NCBI GenBank assembly: GCA_936440205.1
Contig: OW387138.1
Coordinates: 28,911,541 to 28,975,540, forward strand
Origin: Lepidonotus clava
Taxonomy: Eukaryota > Annelida > Polychaeta > Phyllodocida > Polynoidae
Reading direction: 5' to 3'
DNA: 64,000 bases
A model generated the notes under the pieces. The model made no database searches. It was not told the DNA's origin and worked only from the letters and a program-made list of their open reading frames with translations. The position numbers and the translations under genes were made by a program. Of the stretch, positions 47,459-58,293 are shown piece by piece. The number at the start of each line of letters is the position of its first letter. Position 1 is the first letter of the stretch.

Positions 47459-47845
47459 GTGTGCTTTTGTGTGAGGTGACCCTATGTGTAACCAAAGTAT
47501 TAACCTGATAAATATTATGTGCAACAAAATACATGCCCTTCTTACTTGCCGTATTGCTATTTTCTTTAAAAATCATACTTCTGTGGCTACATAAAGTGTT
47601 TTGGAGTATGCCAGTTTGTGTGTATTATAGAATTAGCCGGAATTTTCACTGAATTGATTCAACTATTCATGTGGGCTTTTGTGTAACCATATGTAACAAA
47701 ATTATTAACCTGAAAAGTATGCAACCAAGTGTCGCTTGTTTCTTTTACTTACCATGTTGGTGTTTTTCTTATTCCTACCGTGGTTGAGTGGTTTTGGAGA
47801 GTGCCAGCTTCGGTGTATTGGAATCAGCTGCCACTTTTCTTCTCA
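47459..47845. repeat. Imperfect tandem duplication, period about 212 bp
   Basis: 'gtgcttttgtgtgaggtgacc', 'accaaagtattaacctga', 'ttttggagtatgccag' and 'attatagaattagcc' in the first copy reappear in order in the second (from 47671) with substitutions. No coding. Confidence 0.6.
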
Positions 47846-48219
47846 TTTGCTCTTGTGTAATTGTTATTGTCTGGATTGTCCCAGATTGTTTGTTGTGATT
47901 GAACATACTTTTCATCTCTTGTATGTTACCTACGTTTTGTTCAACGACTTTCCAAGCCTGAGTGTTTTGGTGTGACAACCGGTATGTTTCTGCGTACTAA
48001 AACTATGTTAGATTATGTTTTAAAAATAAACAAATATTCATTAACAAACAGTATTCAATGATGTCTAAACATCATTCATATATTACAAATAGTTCTTTCA
48101 TAACCTATAAATATTCAATTTAAAACCAATTGTGAAGTAAACTAAACCGGAGAAGAGTAATCACATCTGTGGTCTACTCCATTGCGTCTAGTCAACTGTG
48201 TCATACATCATGCACTCAG

Positions 48220-48600
48220 TGACCTCTACCACGCCGAGCGCCAGTCGCGCAGGCGCAGTCGGGGGGCTGGTCTCCGACGTCGACTCGGGCTTCATCGACG
48301 CTGAGAGCAGCGACGTCGGCTGGACGACGGTCAAGGTCCTTTACGACGGAAAACCAGTTCCGGTGGACCAGCAGAGCCCCTACCACCTCGACACCTCCTC
48401 CCAGGGCACCACGCCCGACCCGCGCGCCGCCCCCGACCACGCCAAAACCGGAACCGGAAGAAGACGACGATCGTCGTCCCGACCGGAAGCGGAAGTCAAT
48501 AAGAATGTAAGGTTTCCCAGAATCCCTACCGCGTCGGACGGAGGGCACCAATCGGAAGTGGAGGAGGGGTGCGAAGAGGAGGAGGAGGATAGAAATCAGA
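48220..48600 (+). CDS. Gene C exon E13
   Basis: 381 bp, phase 1-1, donor CAGA/gtaggt. Encodes a Ser/Thr-rich start (TSTTPSASRAGAVGG), the regular stretch LVSDVDSGFIDAESSDVGWT then TVKVLYDGKPVPV, an Arg/Ser cluster (GRRRRSSSRPEAE) and an acidic end (EVEEGCEEEEEDRNQ). I start at 48220 (acceptor catgcactcag) to keep phase 1. A stronger acceptor at 48191 gives an open phase 0 exon and would need an unseen upstream exon. High CpG and GC relative to flanks. Confidence 0.8.
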
Positions 48601-49562
48601 GTAGGTTAAAGGGTGATGGATTGACGTTTTAGTCTTATAAAACAATACCACTATTGAGGATAATTTTTGCGTAGACGCTATTGTATTTACCATCTTGTAA
48701 AGGAAAATACAATAAAAATGTTCCCTTTTCAGGAAGAAATGTCGGTCGTGACTGCTTAATTTGGAACAAGATAAAAGAGTATCCAAATAATAACATTCAT
48801 TTGTATCTTTTTCAGGTTAATTGAATTACTTGTTTTCTGCCCTTGGTTCCGGTCCTTGCGATTGACATTTAAAAAGGGTTATTACATTAGGTGACAAGAC
48901 GCAATTTCCTAAATGCAGTTTACAGACATTGGAAGTTTAAGTTTCAGGTTTTCTACTATGAGAAACAACCACTTGGGATTGCTTTACTTGACATCTGAAT
49001 TTGTATTCAGCTTTCTACGCGGCAGCAGGTACTTTCAAGTCGATTTCCGAGCTAAGACGGAATTCCTTATGGATAGCGAATACAAGCGCTGCATCATCCT
49101 ATTTTCTACGGTTTTCTCATCACTACTCACATACTATACACCTTGTTCACGAGTCTGCGCACTAAACCCTTCCATGGGTGACTTCTTTCTTACTTATTAA
49201 GCCTGGGTCCAAGAGAACCGATATCCACATCGTTTGGTTCAGGCCTATTTCGCTAGCGAGCGCCATACTTTTGAAAAAGAAAGGCATAAACAGCGAGCGC
49301 CATACTTTTGAAAAAGGCATAAACATATCATCCCCCCTAAAACGACCAACCCATGCGCCCTACTATCTGATAAACCTGAAGTAAGCGATTGGGATATGGG
49401 CTCTTATGGGCTCAGACATAAACAGTTGGGATCACGGCATCCCTGGGAGAGAGTACTGCACAGGTTCATAAAAAAGGTCTATATATAGCCTTTCTCCCCG
49501 TTTTCCCACTGTGAATAACCCCTGTTGTAGTTAGCTATACTAACGTCCCACCGTTTGGTTAG
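48601..49562. other. Gene C intron with small tandem duplication
   Basis: Intron sequence. It includes a duplicated block at 49255-49324 and ends in the acceptor ccgtttggttag. Frames at 48913-49200 have no splice support. Confidence 0.45.
49255..49324. repeat. Two-copy tandem repeat (37 and 33 bp)
   Basis: AGCGAGCGCCATACTTTTGA followed by 'aaaag(aaag)gcataaac' occurs twice directly in series. The copies differ by a 4 bp gap. Confidence 0.8.
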
Positions 49563-49735
49563 CCCCCAAGGCCTTCCGCGTCCAGGCCAGTGAGAAGGCC
49601 CTCACCTCGGGCGCCCTGCCCTTCACCGACGACCGGGAGTACGACATCCCCGAGGGGGACGGCATCGACATCCACCCCAGCGACAAGGAACTCACCAGGT
49701 TCGCCGACTTCGACAGGCCCAAGGACTCTCCTAAG
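49563..49735 (+). CDS. Gene C exon E14
   Basis: 173 bp, phase 1-0, donor AAG/gtagga. Encodes PKAFRVQASEKALTSGALPF, then TDDREYDIPEGDGIDIHPSD, then KELTRFADFDRPKDSPK. GC3-rich and well balanced in composition, one of the better ordered-looking parts of the C-terminal half. Confidence 0.85.
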
Positions 49736-50592
49736 GTAGGATACTGTTTTTACTTTCCATTCATATATTATCGGGTAATTTACACATCATATTATTACAT
49801 TCTCTGACCATACCTTTTTGGTCAGTCTGTTGCTTGGTAAATGTTCATGTGACAGTTACATCATTATACACGAGGTTGGGAATCGACATAACAAAATAGT
49901 ACAATGACATTATAATTTAGTGAGGTTGAGACTGTACCAATACAGAATGGTATAATACAGATTTCTTTTACTGAAAAATGTAATGAGAATATTAAGCTAA
50001 TGTCACAGTGCAGCATCAAAAATAGTAGGTTGAAACAACATTGTTGGGAGCCATTAAAATGACATAAACAACGAAAACAGAACTAAATAGAATGAAACTG
50101 CAACATTCTGTTAAAGTTACATGCTGGTTTGGGCATCTTCAGTAGATCAATATCTTAATTTTCATATGGGGGAAATATTTTAGTATATATATATATATCT
50201 TCCCATTTTCTGCAGCTGCAATGTTACCGTTAAACGAAACCAAGGGCTTGTTTTTAATAAAATCATACATGTTCATACGTCTCTAGTTGCTAGAAACCAA
50301 ATGCTATGAAAGATTGTATATGTATCAGAAAATCATTCACCAGTTCACTGTACCATAACAATTATTTTTATGATGACTGACAATTCATAATCCAATTACT
50401 TATTGATAAAAGAAAGCAGATCGTACCTCTTAATATGGCACTGCATGCATACCCAACATGCTAATCCTAGCTCTAAAACCTTACATAATACCTAAAACCT
50501 GTATGTTAGAAATTCGAAGCGTATCACACCTCAAGGTTGGTAATCAGTATCTAATACCGTTTATTTTGTAACCAACCTATCCCTAACTCCAG
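49736..50592. other. Gene C intron, nothing recognised
   Basis: AT-rich intron with a short (TA)n run near 50187. No exon or repeat ends. Confidence 0.5.
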
Positions 50593-50760
50593 GAGGCACC
50601 TTCCCCGACCCGGTCTCCCACCAAATCACCTGAGAAGGCCAACCCAGAACCACAAAGGGTTCGCTTTGATTCGGAGGGGTCAAAAGGTCAAACAAAGCCA
50701 CCGCTGGTCGCGACCCCTAGCGACCAGTCGACGAAACGAAAGGAGTCCACTGCTGTGGAG
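50593..50760 (+). CDS. Gene C exon E15
   Basis: 168 bp, phase 0-0, acceptor tccctaactccag, donor GAG/gtgaac. Encodes EAPSPTRSPTKSPEKANPEP then QRVRFDSEGSKG. Three SPT/SPEK-type sites look like proline-directed kinase targets, and RVRF precedes an acidic patch. The open frame past the donor is intron. Confidence 0.85.
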
Positions 50761-51471
50761 GTGAACTATAGACTGGTGTGCCTGTCTCCGACCTGGCCTA
50801 CCCCTCACTGTGTTCTTTTTTCTTTCCCACATTATTTCCCCTGCTTTTTATGTGTCCTTTTTTATGTTTTACTTATGAGTCACCTTTCAATGTTTCCCTT
50901 TCATGCTTCACTTGTGTCTGTGTTCGGTCTGGCAATTTCCTGTGTTAATGTGTTTCATACGTTGTTTGTGTCTTAAGGGTGGAACCCAGTGAGAGATGTA
51001 ATTTGAATTATGGTGGAATTAGAGATCCCTAATGACCAATATCTAATATGGTTAGATGTTGTCTAAGCAACTGACCATATTTTGATAGATTCGTTTGTTG
51101 CAACACTCAAAGGGAACACGATTTCTGGTCATTTTGGATTATTTCATGTCTCTTAAACAGCCAGAATTTTAGTTAAATTGCTCACTGGGTATACCTCATT
51201 CATTGTCCTGTCGTAATGCATTACGTTTTCAATTTTCTTAGAGACTAGAAAGGCTCTTTGGTCTTAAGGATGTGTACGTCTAAGTGCTAGCTTAGCTAAA
51301 TGTATCTAGTCAAGGATGTGACGTTACAAAACGTTCGAATAACGTATCCAAACGTTATTGTTAAGTTATCACTCGGCAGGATTTAACGTTGCTCCTTCCT
51401 TAACCATAATGACAGCAACGCTATAACTATCTTCTGATGATAGAGCACAATGGAATGCACCAATAGCAGCG

Positions 51472-52396
51472 CTTAAAGGTGATAGAAAGAGAACACTGGA
51501 TAAGACTTACGTCTTCGCTATTGTATTCTAAATATACAGCAGAAATAATTATGAAAATTGCTTAACAAATAGGAGAATCATGCGCCACACTATACTCAGT
51601 ATGCATGCATTACAGGTGCATACCCAGCCCTAAATTAGAGGGGGTTCATGGTAAATCTGTAGGGGTCCAGTTCCATGCAAAGCTAAGGGCGTTCCAGCTA
51701 GTTATTTTGATAAATTTCTTATGATTATCTTAAGTTTAATCAAATAAACTGTGAAAAATCTGAGGAGGTAACAGAACTAGCTATAGATATTACTTCAATC
51801 AGTGTAAGTGCTGCGAACATGTTAGGGCCTTGCCATATGCCATGGCTGCATTGAAAAAAATAACATCACATTAAGTTTCTAATAATGCAAGGGAACATTT
51901 GAGATGAAATATGCTAAAATAGCACGCTCCCTTTAAAATAGTTTTCGTCTAAATTACTCTAAGGGTAACACAAATTATTTTGTCAATACAAACTGGAGTG
52001 ATGCAGGCTGGGAGGTCAATATAAAACGTTTGTTTGGTAAAGCAAATTGGCCATTTGCATGGGCCATAGGTGTGAAAACAAAGTGTTTTACAGGGCAAGT
52101 GAAATAAAATTCGCACACACCTGTGTGTGAGGTACCAATGCAGGTAACAATGGGTATGGCACATATTACGTCACTATACTTAACAATCTGTGCCGACTGG
52201 TGAGAAAGGATACAACCATAATGCAATTTGAAAACCAAAGCTTAATGAGGGGCTAACAAGAATAAATTACCCATTATTTGTGGGGGCAATTCTAAAACGG
52301 TCTATCCAATCCAAGGAATAAATTTATTGAACATGAGACTATTGTGAAAACTGATTAAAATCAATCCGTAGCGTTTCTCTTTCTATCACCTTTAAG
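51472..52396. mobile_element. TIR element with exact 22 bp ends
   Basis: CTTAAAGGTGATAGAAAGAG plus AA at 51472-51493 is mirrored with no mismatch at 52375-52396. The 925 bp interior has no recognised transposase; frames at 51949-52238 are short. Exact ends suggest a young or recently constrained copy. Confidence 0.75.
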
Positions 52397-52945
52397 TACT
52401 CTAACTGCATTAATCTCCTATTAGCATTGTTTAAAACACATAACATTTTACTTAAGACAGCCATTTTAAGGAGACATTGACTATTATACTGCCGTTGAAA
52501 TATAGATTAATGATAATCAATACAACTTTTACTTGATCAACTTGGAGACATACTTCTACCTTTTACCTTTTAAGAAACTTGAACACTGTCTCACAACCAT
52601 TTGATGTTTTGAAGTCTTTTAAGTGCAAATAAATATTTGATTAGCATGATCACTTGCAAATAACATCTTAACATGCATGAATATTTCCATGAAAATTATT
52701 CTACAAAATTACTAGTTTGACAATTTACGGGATAAATTATTTGGTATGTAGGCCTACCAAATTAACCCTGTAATATCACCCATCCATGATTAGAGTAATA
52801 ATCAATCTCTTAATTTACCTAATTGTGAATCATGGTGTTGTAGCTTTAGAATAATAGATGCTTGACAACAATTTTGATAATAAGTTTATATCAATCAAAT
52901 GCAAAACTGTTTCTGATCAATTATATTTTGTTATATCATTAATAG
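52397..52945. other. Gene C intron, nothing recognised
   Basis: AT-rich intron ending at the acceptor of microexon E16. Confidence 0.5.
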
Positions 52946-52968
52946 CCCAAGGGAGGCAGACGAAAAAG
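52946..52968 (+). CDS. Gene C microexon E16 (23 bp)
   Basis: Between ttatatcattaatag and AAAAG/gtaagt. Phase 0-2, encodes PKGGRRK and two bases of Ser. The donor is ideal. Supported because E15 ends in phase 0 and E17 starts in phase 2. Confidence 0.72.
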
Positions 52969-53227
52969 GTAAGTGAACATTATTATACTAATGAAGACCA
53001 AAAGAAGTTTTATAAACGTTGTTGAATTTGACATACCTAGAGGAACTGTTTGTAAGTATAAAAAATACACCAAACTCAACGATCACAACTTGATGTATAC
53101 GTAGACAATTAACAGCAAACTGATCAATGATAGCAAGTATGATTGGACTCTATAAAAGAATGCCCTCCTATGTTTAAACATAAATTGAATCACAAATTGA
53201 ACTTGCACTTATCACGATCCCTTACAG

Positions 53228-53271
53228 CAAGGATGCGCGATCTAAGTCAAAGGTTCGAAAACCAGATTCAG
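53228..53271 (+). CDS. Gene C exon E17 (44 bp)
   Basis: Acceptor gatcccttacag, donor TCAG/gtaggt. Phase 2-1. Encodes KDARSKSKVRKPDS after the shared Ser codon. Together with E16 it makes a strongly basic segment that could serve as a nuclear or nucleic-acid-binding signal (inference). Confidence 0.75.
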
Positions 53272-53559
53272 GTAGGTGAAATAATAAAAACCCTTTTTAA
53301 CAAACCAAATAAGTGAACCATACATAGTATTCAATGACACCAGAAAAATAATCTACATAGTTTGCCAGTGGCCACTAAATTGAAAGCTGACTAGAAGTAC
53401 GTAGTTGCATAGGTCCCTCTGTATATATCGACATGCATTTAATTACTTTAAGCATTATTACACAAAGTGAGATTGTCTTAGATATCTAAAAAAATCTTCA
53501 GATATGCCACAGATACGCCATATTGTATGTACTGAGTTCAATATGACACACATTTTGGT

Positions 53560-53785
53560 GATCAACATGTGGTGGTCTTGAGCACGTAATTCATAAAAAA
53601 TCTGAAATTTAAAATTCTAAACGATATTGATTGCTGATTATTTTCCAATGAGATAAATTAATGTGGCATTATAATGTGTTGTTAATACTTCAACGCTATA
53701 AATTATAATCATTTTGAAATGGTTAACAGTCTGATGGCAAACCCATTTAAGGAAATATGACGTCATTTGCACAAAGTCTATAAGG
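53560..53785. mobile_element. Partial MITE copy related to 28976-29236
   Basis: The right end TGACGTCATTTGCACAAAG then TCTATA matches, in reverse, the left end of the element at 28976. 'ttttggtgatcaacatgtggtgg' resembles its interior. The other terminus was not located. Confidence 0.5.
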
Positions 53786-53876
53786 AAACCTATGCGGCAA
53801 AACAGAATAAGATCTCAATGGCTCAATACTATTTGAGCCAAATACCTTCACATCCCATGAAACGCCTCGATTTCAG

Positions 53877-54098
53877 AGTCACACAGTCGCCATGACAGTG
53901 TCGAGACACTCAGTATGACGTCAGACACTGACACAATGACGTCATCAGTGTCCTCGAGCACTGACGTCACTTCCTATGACGTGACGTCATCCAGCGGCAG
54001 TAGTCCCGTCCCAGTTCCACCAGGGGGCGGGGCTAAACCTGCACATATCAAAGTCAAGAGTAGACGAGCACGAGCCAGAATCATTATACGTCCGAAAG
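53877..54098 (+). CDS. Gene C exon E18, Ser/Thr/Asp-rich
   Basis: 222 bp, phase 1-1, acceptor ctcgatttcag, donor AAAG/gtggct. Encodes HDSVETLSMTSDTDTMTSSV then a run of Ser/Thr/Asp, a Pro/Gly linker and a basic end (KVKSRRARARIIIRPK). The DNA of the Ser/Thr part carries four TGACGTCA palindromes in 74 bp. Probably a disordered phosphorylatable segment. Confidence 0.82.
53916..53989. promoter_or_regulatory. Cluster of four TGACGTCA (CRE) palindromes inside an exon
   Basis: Exact TGACGTCA at 53916-53923, 53937-53944, 53962-53969 and 53982-53989, with a fifth upstream at 53758-53765. Known family: CREB/ATF bZIP proteins bind this word. It may be an intragenic control region or a by-product of the repeated MTS/DVTS codons. 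Confidence 0.45.
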
Positions 54099-54265
54099 GT
54101 GGCTGTCGTTGATTAGTATAGAGCGTGGTTTTCCAGGGTAGATGATTCTTTTTGGAGGATGCCTTTCTGTTTTATGGATGTTCTATGCTATTTCTTTCTA
54201 ATTGTCGTCTAAATTGACATGCTCAGATGCTGCTCTGGGAGTATGAATGTTTCTTTTCCACCCAT

Positions 54266-54500
54266 TAAAGCCCCATACCCATTAGGGTAATTTGGAACAC
54301 AGAAATGGATGTTCCGCTTAGTGCCTGTCAGGATGCCGTATTGGAATGAATATGTTGTATCTCAATCACTGCGAAAGTCGCCAGACGATTCAGCCACCGA
54401 TAGTATCAAGCAAATTCAATTCGATATAGCATACTGATTGTTGATCAGAGGAAAAATACGATCGCTGAGGCCCAAAACCTAATGGGTATATGGGGCTCGA
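54266..54500. mobile_element. MITE family M2, copy 1
   Basis: AAAGCCCCATACCCATTAGG at the left is mirrored by CCTAATGGGTATATGGGGCT at 54478-54497. Same family as 60405-60658. No coding. Confidence 0.8.
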
Positions 54501-54619
54501 GGTACTGTGTTTTCTGGGTTGTGGCTATCCCATCCTATACAGGCAGAATTCCACTTTGTTTCATTAACATTTCCTCCTGTTTTTCTTTTCCTTTCCCCCC
54601 AAACGACTTAATCTTATAG

Positions 54620-56626
54620 GTTCTCCTGGAGTAACAACAGATGACAAAGTTCCAAGATTACAAATCTCTAAGAAGGAGACCCATCAGGTGTTGGTGAGGA
54701 TACCACGTCTAAGCGAAGACGCCTCTTCAATATCCAGTCCCACCAAATCAAGACAGGCTAGCAGCTCATCGTCAAAGTACTTGGAATCAAAAACAGCAGA
54801 AGGAAAGAGCACCGAAAACAAAGCAGTCTCTCTCCATGTACCTGAGGAATCGGAACAAAGATTTTCAGTACAAAGTACTGGAAGTTCAAACGTGGATGGT
54901 TTGGGCGAAGGTTCCAAACTTGGTTGTGGAAAAAAAGCTGTATCAGGAGATGTAGATAACCTGAATGATGGAAGAAGTGTACGTAATAAATATGCCAAAG
55001 ACACCCTTCAGCAACTGCAGATTTCCGACGGGCTTAACATAGACACCAACCCTGTCGTTTCGGATGATGATACACAGCAGCTAGCTATCCTGGATAAGTT
55101 TGATACATTTAAGCAGGTTTCTAATGCATCAGGTGTAAACGACACCCAGGTTCTAAACAATTCTGACGAACTAGACGATTCCGGACAGTCCTCACAACTT
55201 GAAGTAATTCCCTCTGGTTCTGAAACAGGAGCAAAAGTTATTCTGAGAGAGGACAACACCGAGGGCCACAGATTGGGTAATTATAAGGACGATCCCACTA
55301 GCAACGATATAACCTGTATCGCTGAAACTGCAAGGGTTAATTATTCTGAAGAGAGCTATTGGCCTTCGGGTTCTGGCATGGTAAAGCCAGAAGGGATTAT
55401 ACCTGAGGCATCTAGAGGCAGCGATGTGGGAAACAGCCTCGCAGAGAAAGTCCCAGAATATAATACTAACCAACACGACTTTGAAAGCCCTGATCAAGTT
55501 GCCATGGTTCCTAATTCAGTGACAAAAGTAGAAGTTACCATCAATAACAGAGAACAGGAGGGAAGGAATGACCTTTATCACACTGACCTTGAACAAGGTC
55601 GCCTCAACCCTCATGACCTTGATTCTGACCTTAGCACTTCAAGTGAGAAAATATCACTGACGCCTACTGACATTTTACATTTTGTATCTCCGCGTCGGAG
55701 TAAGACTATCAGAGGTGCGACTCCACCCTTCACAAGTATGAACCAAAGATTATCCAAAGAAATGACAGAGTTGAATACAGCCAGACTAGCGCTTCGGCGT
55801 AACACATATGTGATACCTCAAATGTCAGACACAGAAAAAGATTCTTCTGACGATCCGTCAGAAGACACCCCAGGGAAAATGGCACCATCTCTGAAAAGGG
55901 AAAGCAAAACAACAAATTATCCACGTTCATCAAACAAGAAGTTAGAAGAATCAACACTAGTAAATGATTATTCAAAGCTTCAGGGAAAATCAGCAGAGAA
56001 TACTGAAGACTCTGAAATTATGGTACTGCAAGAGAAAGAACAGGAAATAGAAAAGAGCGAAGAAATTGGACGCAATGATGAGAAGAAACGGGCTGAAATA
56101 AGTGGAAAAGATACAACTGAATCAACCGGAAACACCAAAAGAAATGAGCTCTCACCAGACAGATCTTTTTCTCGGACTGATAAAATCAATCGGAGGTACG
56201 AGGAGTTTCCCTCTCTGCGCTGCCTCACCCCAACCACCAAAGGCTGGCTGGCAGAACGATACCTCCGGGAAAATTACCCACACAGTGACCTCGTTGTTTC
56301 TCCAGAAAAAGACACACATCCTGCCCAACCCCCAGAAATTACAGGAAATGAAAACAAGGCCCTTACTGCCGCAGGAGATGAGGGTGATTTTTCGGCCAAT
56401 GAGGAACGTGAAAACCATTCAGTGCGGATCTGGCGCTTTTTCGTTGCGGAGATGACCTTAGTTAGACCAAAGCTCACCAGGCGGCGCAGTGAACCCACAG
56501 TGGCGCCCCCTCCTGTCACAAAGAAGAACCGCAGGAAGTCTCTTCCAGCAATTAGGATACTGAGTTTAGAGTCGGCCTGTCAACCAAAGAAGCCCATTAA
56601 AATCCAGAAGAAAACAAAGACAGCAA
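54620..56626 (+). CDS. Gene C exon E19 (2 kb, disordered)
   Basis: 2007 bp, phase 1-1, acceptor cttaatcttatag, donor GCAA/gtaagg at 56627. Encodes about 669 residues, rich in Ser, Glu, Asp, Lys and Asn, with no hydrophobic core. It has a regular start (VPRLQISKKETHQVLVRIPR), an acidic middle, a Glu/Lys coiled-coil-like stretch (QEKEQEIEKSEEIGRNDEKK), a conserved-looking patch RRYEEFPSLRCLTPTTKGWL then AERYLRENYPH, and a basic end (KKNRRKSLPAIRIL). If the donor is skipped, translation ends five codons later at TAG 56641-56643, giving a possible shorter isoform. The next exon (58171) matches the donor phase. Confidence 0.88.
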
Positions 56627-56643
56627 GTAAGGGAAAAAGCTAG

Positions 56644-58170
56644 ACACATCATGCTATTACTGCATGCTTAGCCTACTAGTACTTCGTCCTCCTAAACTAT
56701 CTTCCAGAGACCAGATTTGATCTCAATCTGACAATGTTACTCAGATAAGTAGTGACAGATAATCGATATAGGCCTAATCTAATTCAATCATATCATAGGC
56801 ATTAAAAGAAGAGTAGCCAATTAAAATTTTATTCAGATCTGTAGTAAGAGATCTGCTGAAATATTAGTGACTTTGAATAACCCTTCCAAAGAATTGAAAA
56901 ATCTTTGCATCAACGACTAGATCTTGCATTCACATCTAAATTTCCCAATTATTTTTCGTCTTTGTAACTTATGACATCAAACAACCTTACTGACCCAAAG
57001 TAAACCTCAAACGTCTTAACTACAGACCCAAAACGTGTTGGAGCAGGAAGAGCATTAAAGATGACGAACATTGTCAATAAAGGTAACCAAACAGCAAGCA
57101 TTGGGATAAGCATGAACACCGTATAGCACGTCAACTAAGCAGCATGGATGTTATACAACCTATTTCTAAGCAACGTTTTTAACCACATTAGTGGTGCCTA
57201 ACATGGAGGATAAGCCCCGTGGAGACTGTTTAAGCCCACAATGATGTGCATGGGGGCATGCTTTGGGTGTACTCTACACGCGAGCTGGCTATTGGAGGAT
57301 GTTCCCTGATGCAGCCAGAGTGGTATTTAGTCTAATGGTTGTTCTATTTGTGGTGGTGGAGGCTGTATTGCGTAATGGAGTATGGTATAGGGTGTGTGAT
57401 GTTTAACTTCATGTATGGGGTATTTATTGATGGTTTGATTATCCGTGAATGTCATCCTGAGTGTTACACCTGTTTGTGAGTCTGCAGGTATAGTTATGTA
57501 GTTGTTTAGGTGATGGCGTTTTGCATGTTGTTTGCTCTATTTGAAACTTGCCAATTACATTTTATATACTATGACCATATACATGTATAATACATAAACG
57601 GGCGCGTATATGTAGATGATTCAAACAGAAGCTGGTTTATATCCATCGTCCCAACATACTACCAAGCATACATGTTGATTGGTCTATCTAAAAAGAAAAT
57701 AATTTTACCAGCAAAGAGAAGGCATATACTTACTCACATTGCTAATGGTCCGAAATCCAACTTACAAAGTGTAAAAACTGTCATTTCAAAGTGTTCTCCA
57801 GCCTACACTGCAATTTCTTAAGTCATAAGGTACCTTAACAAAACCCTTTTATTTTCGTTCCTTTATATAATGGATGACCATTTGATAATTTTCCCAAATT
57901 TTGCACATGTAAGTATCTTTGAAGATTTGAAATACATTTACCGAGGACAGATACAGGATGTCAAAAAGGGGGGGGGGGGGGGGGGGTTGGTGTTCGTATA
58001 TCATAAGCTAAGTACTAAAACGTTCGCTCATTTGGGCACAACGCGTACGTTTTTCTCTTTGCCCCAACAAAAGAAAGGTGTGTGTGTGGGGGGGGGGGGA
58101 CCTTTGACCCTCCCCTAAATATTACATATCGAGATGTGGTTTCTGAAACTCCTCACGTGTTCTCATGTAG
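56644..58170. other. Gene C intron or alternative 3' UTR
   Basis: If E19 is terminal in some transcripts this is 3' UTR; an AATAAA lies at 57073-57078. G homopolymers at 57968-57987 and 58089-58098 flank a short region that starts with a transposon-terminus-like motif (ggacagatacaggatgtc). Confidence 0.45.
57945..58100. repeat. Poly-G bounded repeat fragment
   Basis: 'ggacagatacaggatgtc' followed by AAAAAGGGGG resembles 7208-7240. Two G runs (about 20 and 10 bases) bound the fragment and could form G-quadruplexes on the plus strand. Confidence 0.45.
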
Positions 58171-58293
58171 ATCCCCTGGACGGGCTCCGCCCCGGAGCAC
58201 ACGATCTTGAGGTCCCCAGCAGCAGCCCCTGCCTGGAGGGGGAGGAGCAGGAGGAAGGGGAGGAGGAGCCAGTCTCAGGTTCACCTGAACCAG
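58171..58293 (+). CDS. Gene C exon E20
   Basis: 123 bp, phase 1-1, acceptor gttctcatgtag, donor CCAG/gtaagg. Encodes PLDGLRPGAHDLEVPSSSPC then the acidic LEGEEQEEGEEEPVSGSPEP. Resembles E8 in its Glu-rich, phase 1-1 character, so the two may be old duplicates (weak inference). Confidence 0.8.

Noticed and set aside
48216-48551. 111-codon minus-strand frame
   Set aside because: Shadow of the GC-rich plus-strand exon E13, which has fitting splice sites and phase.
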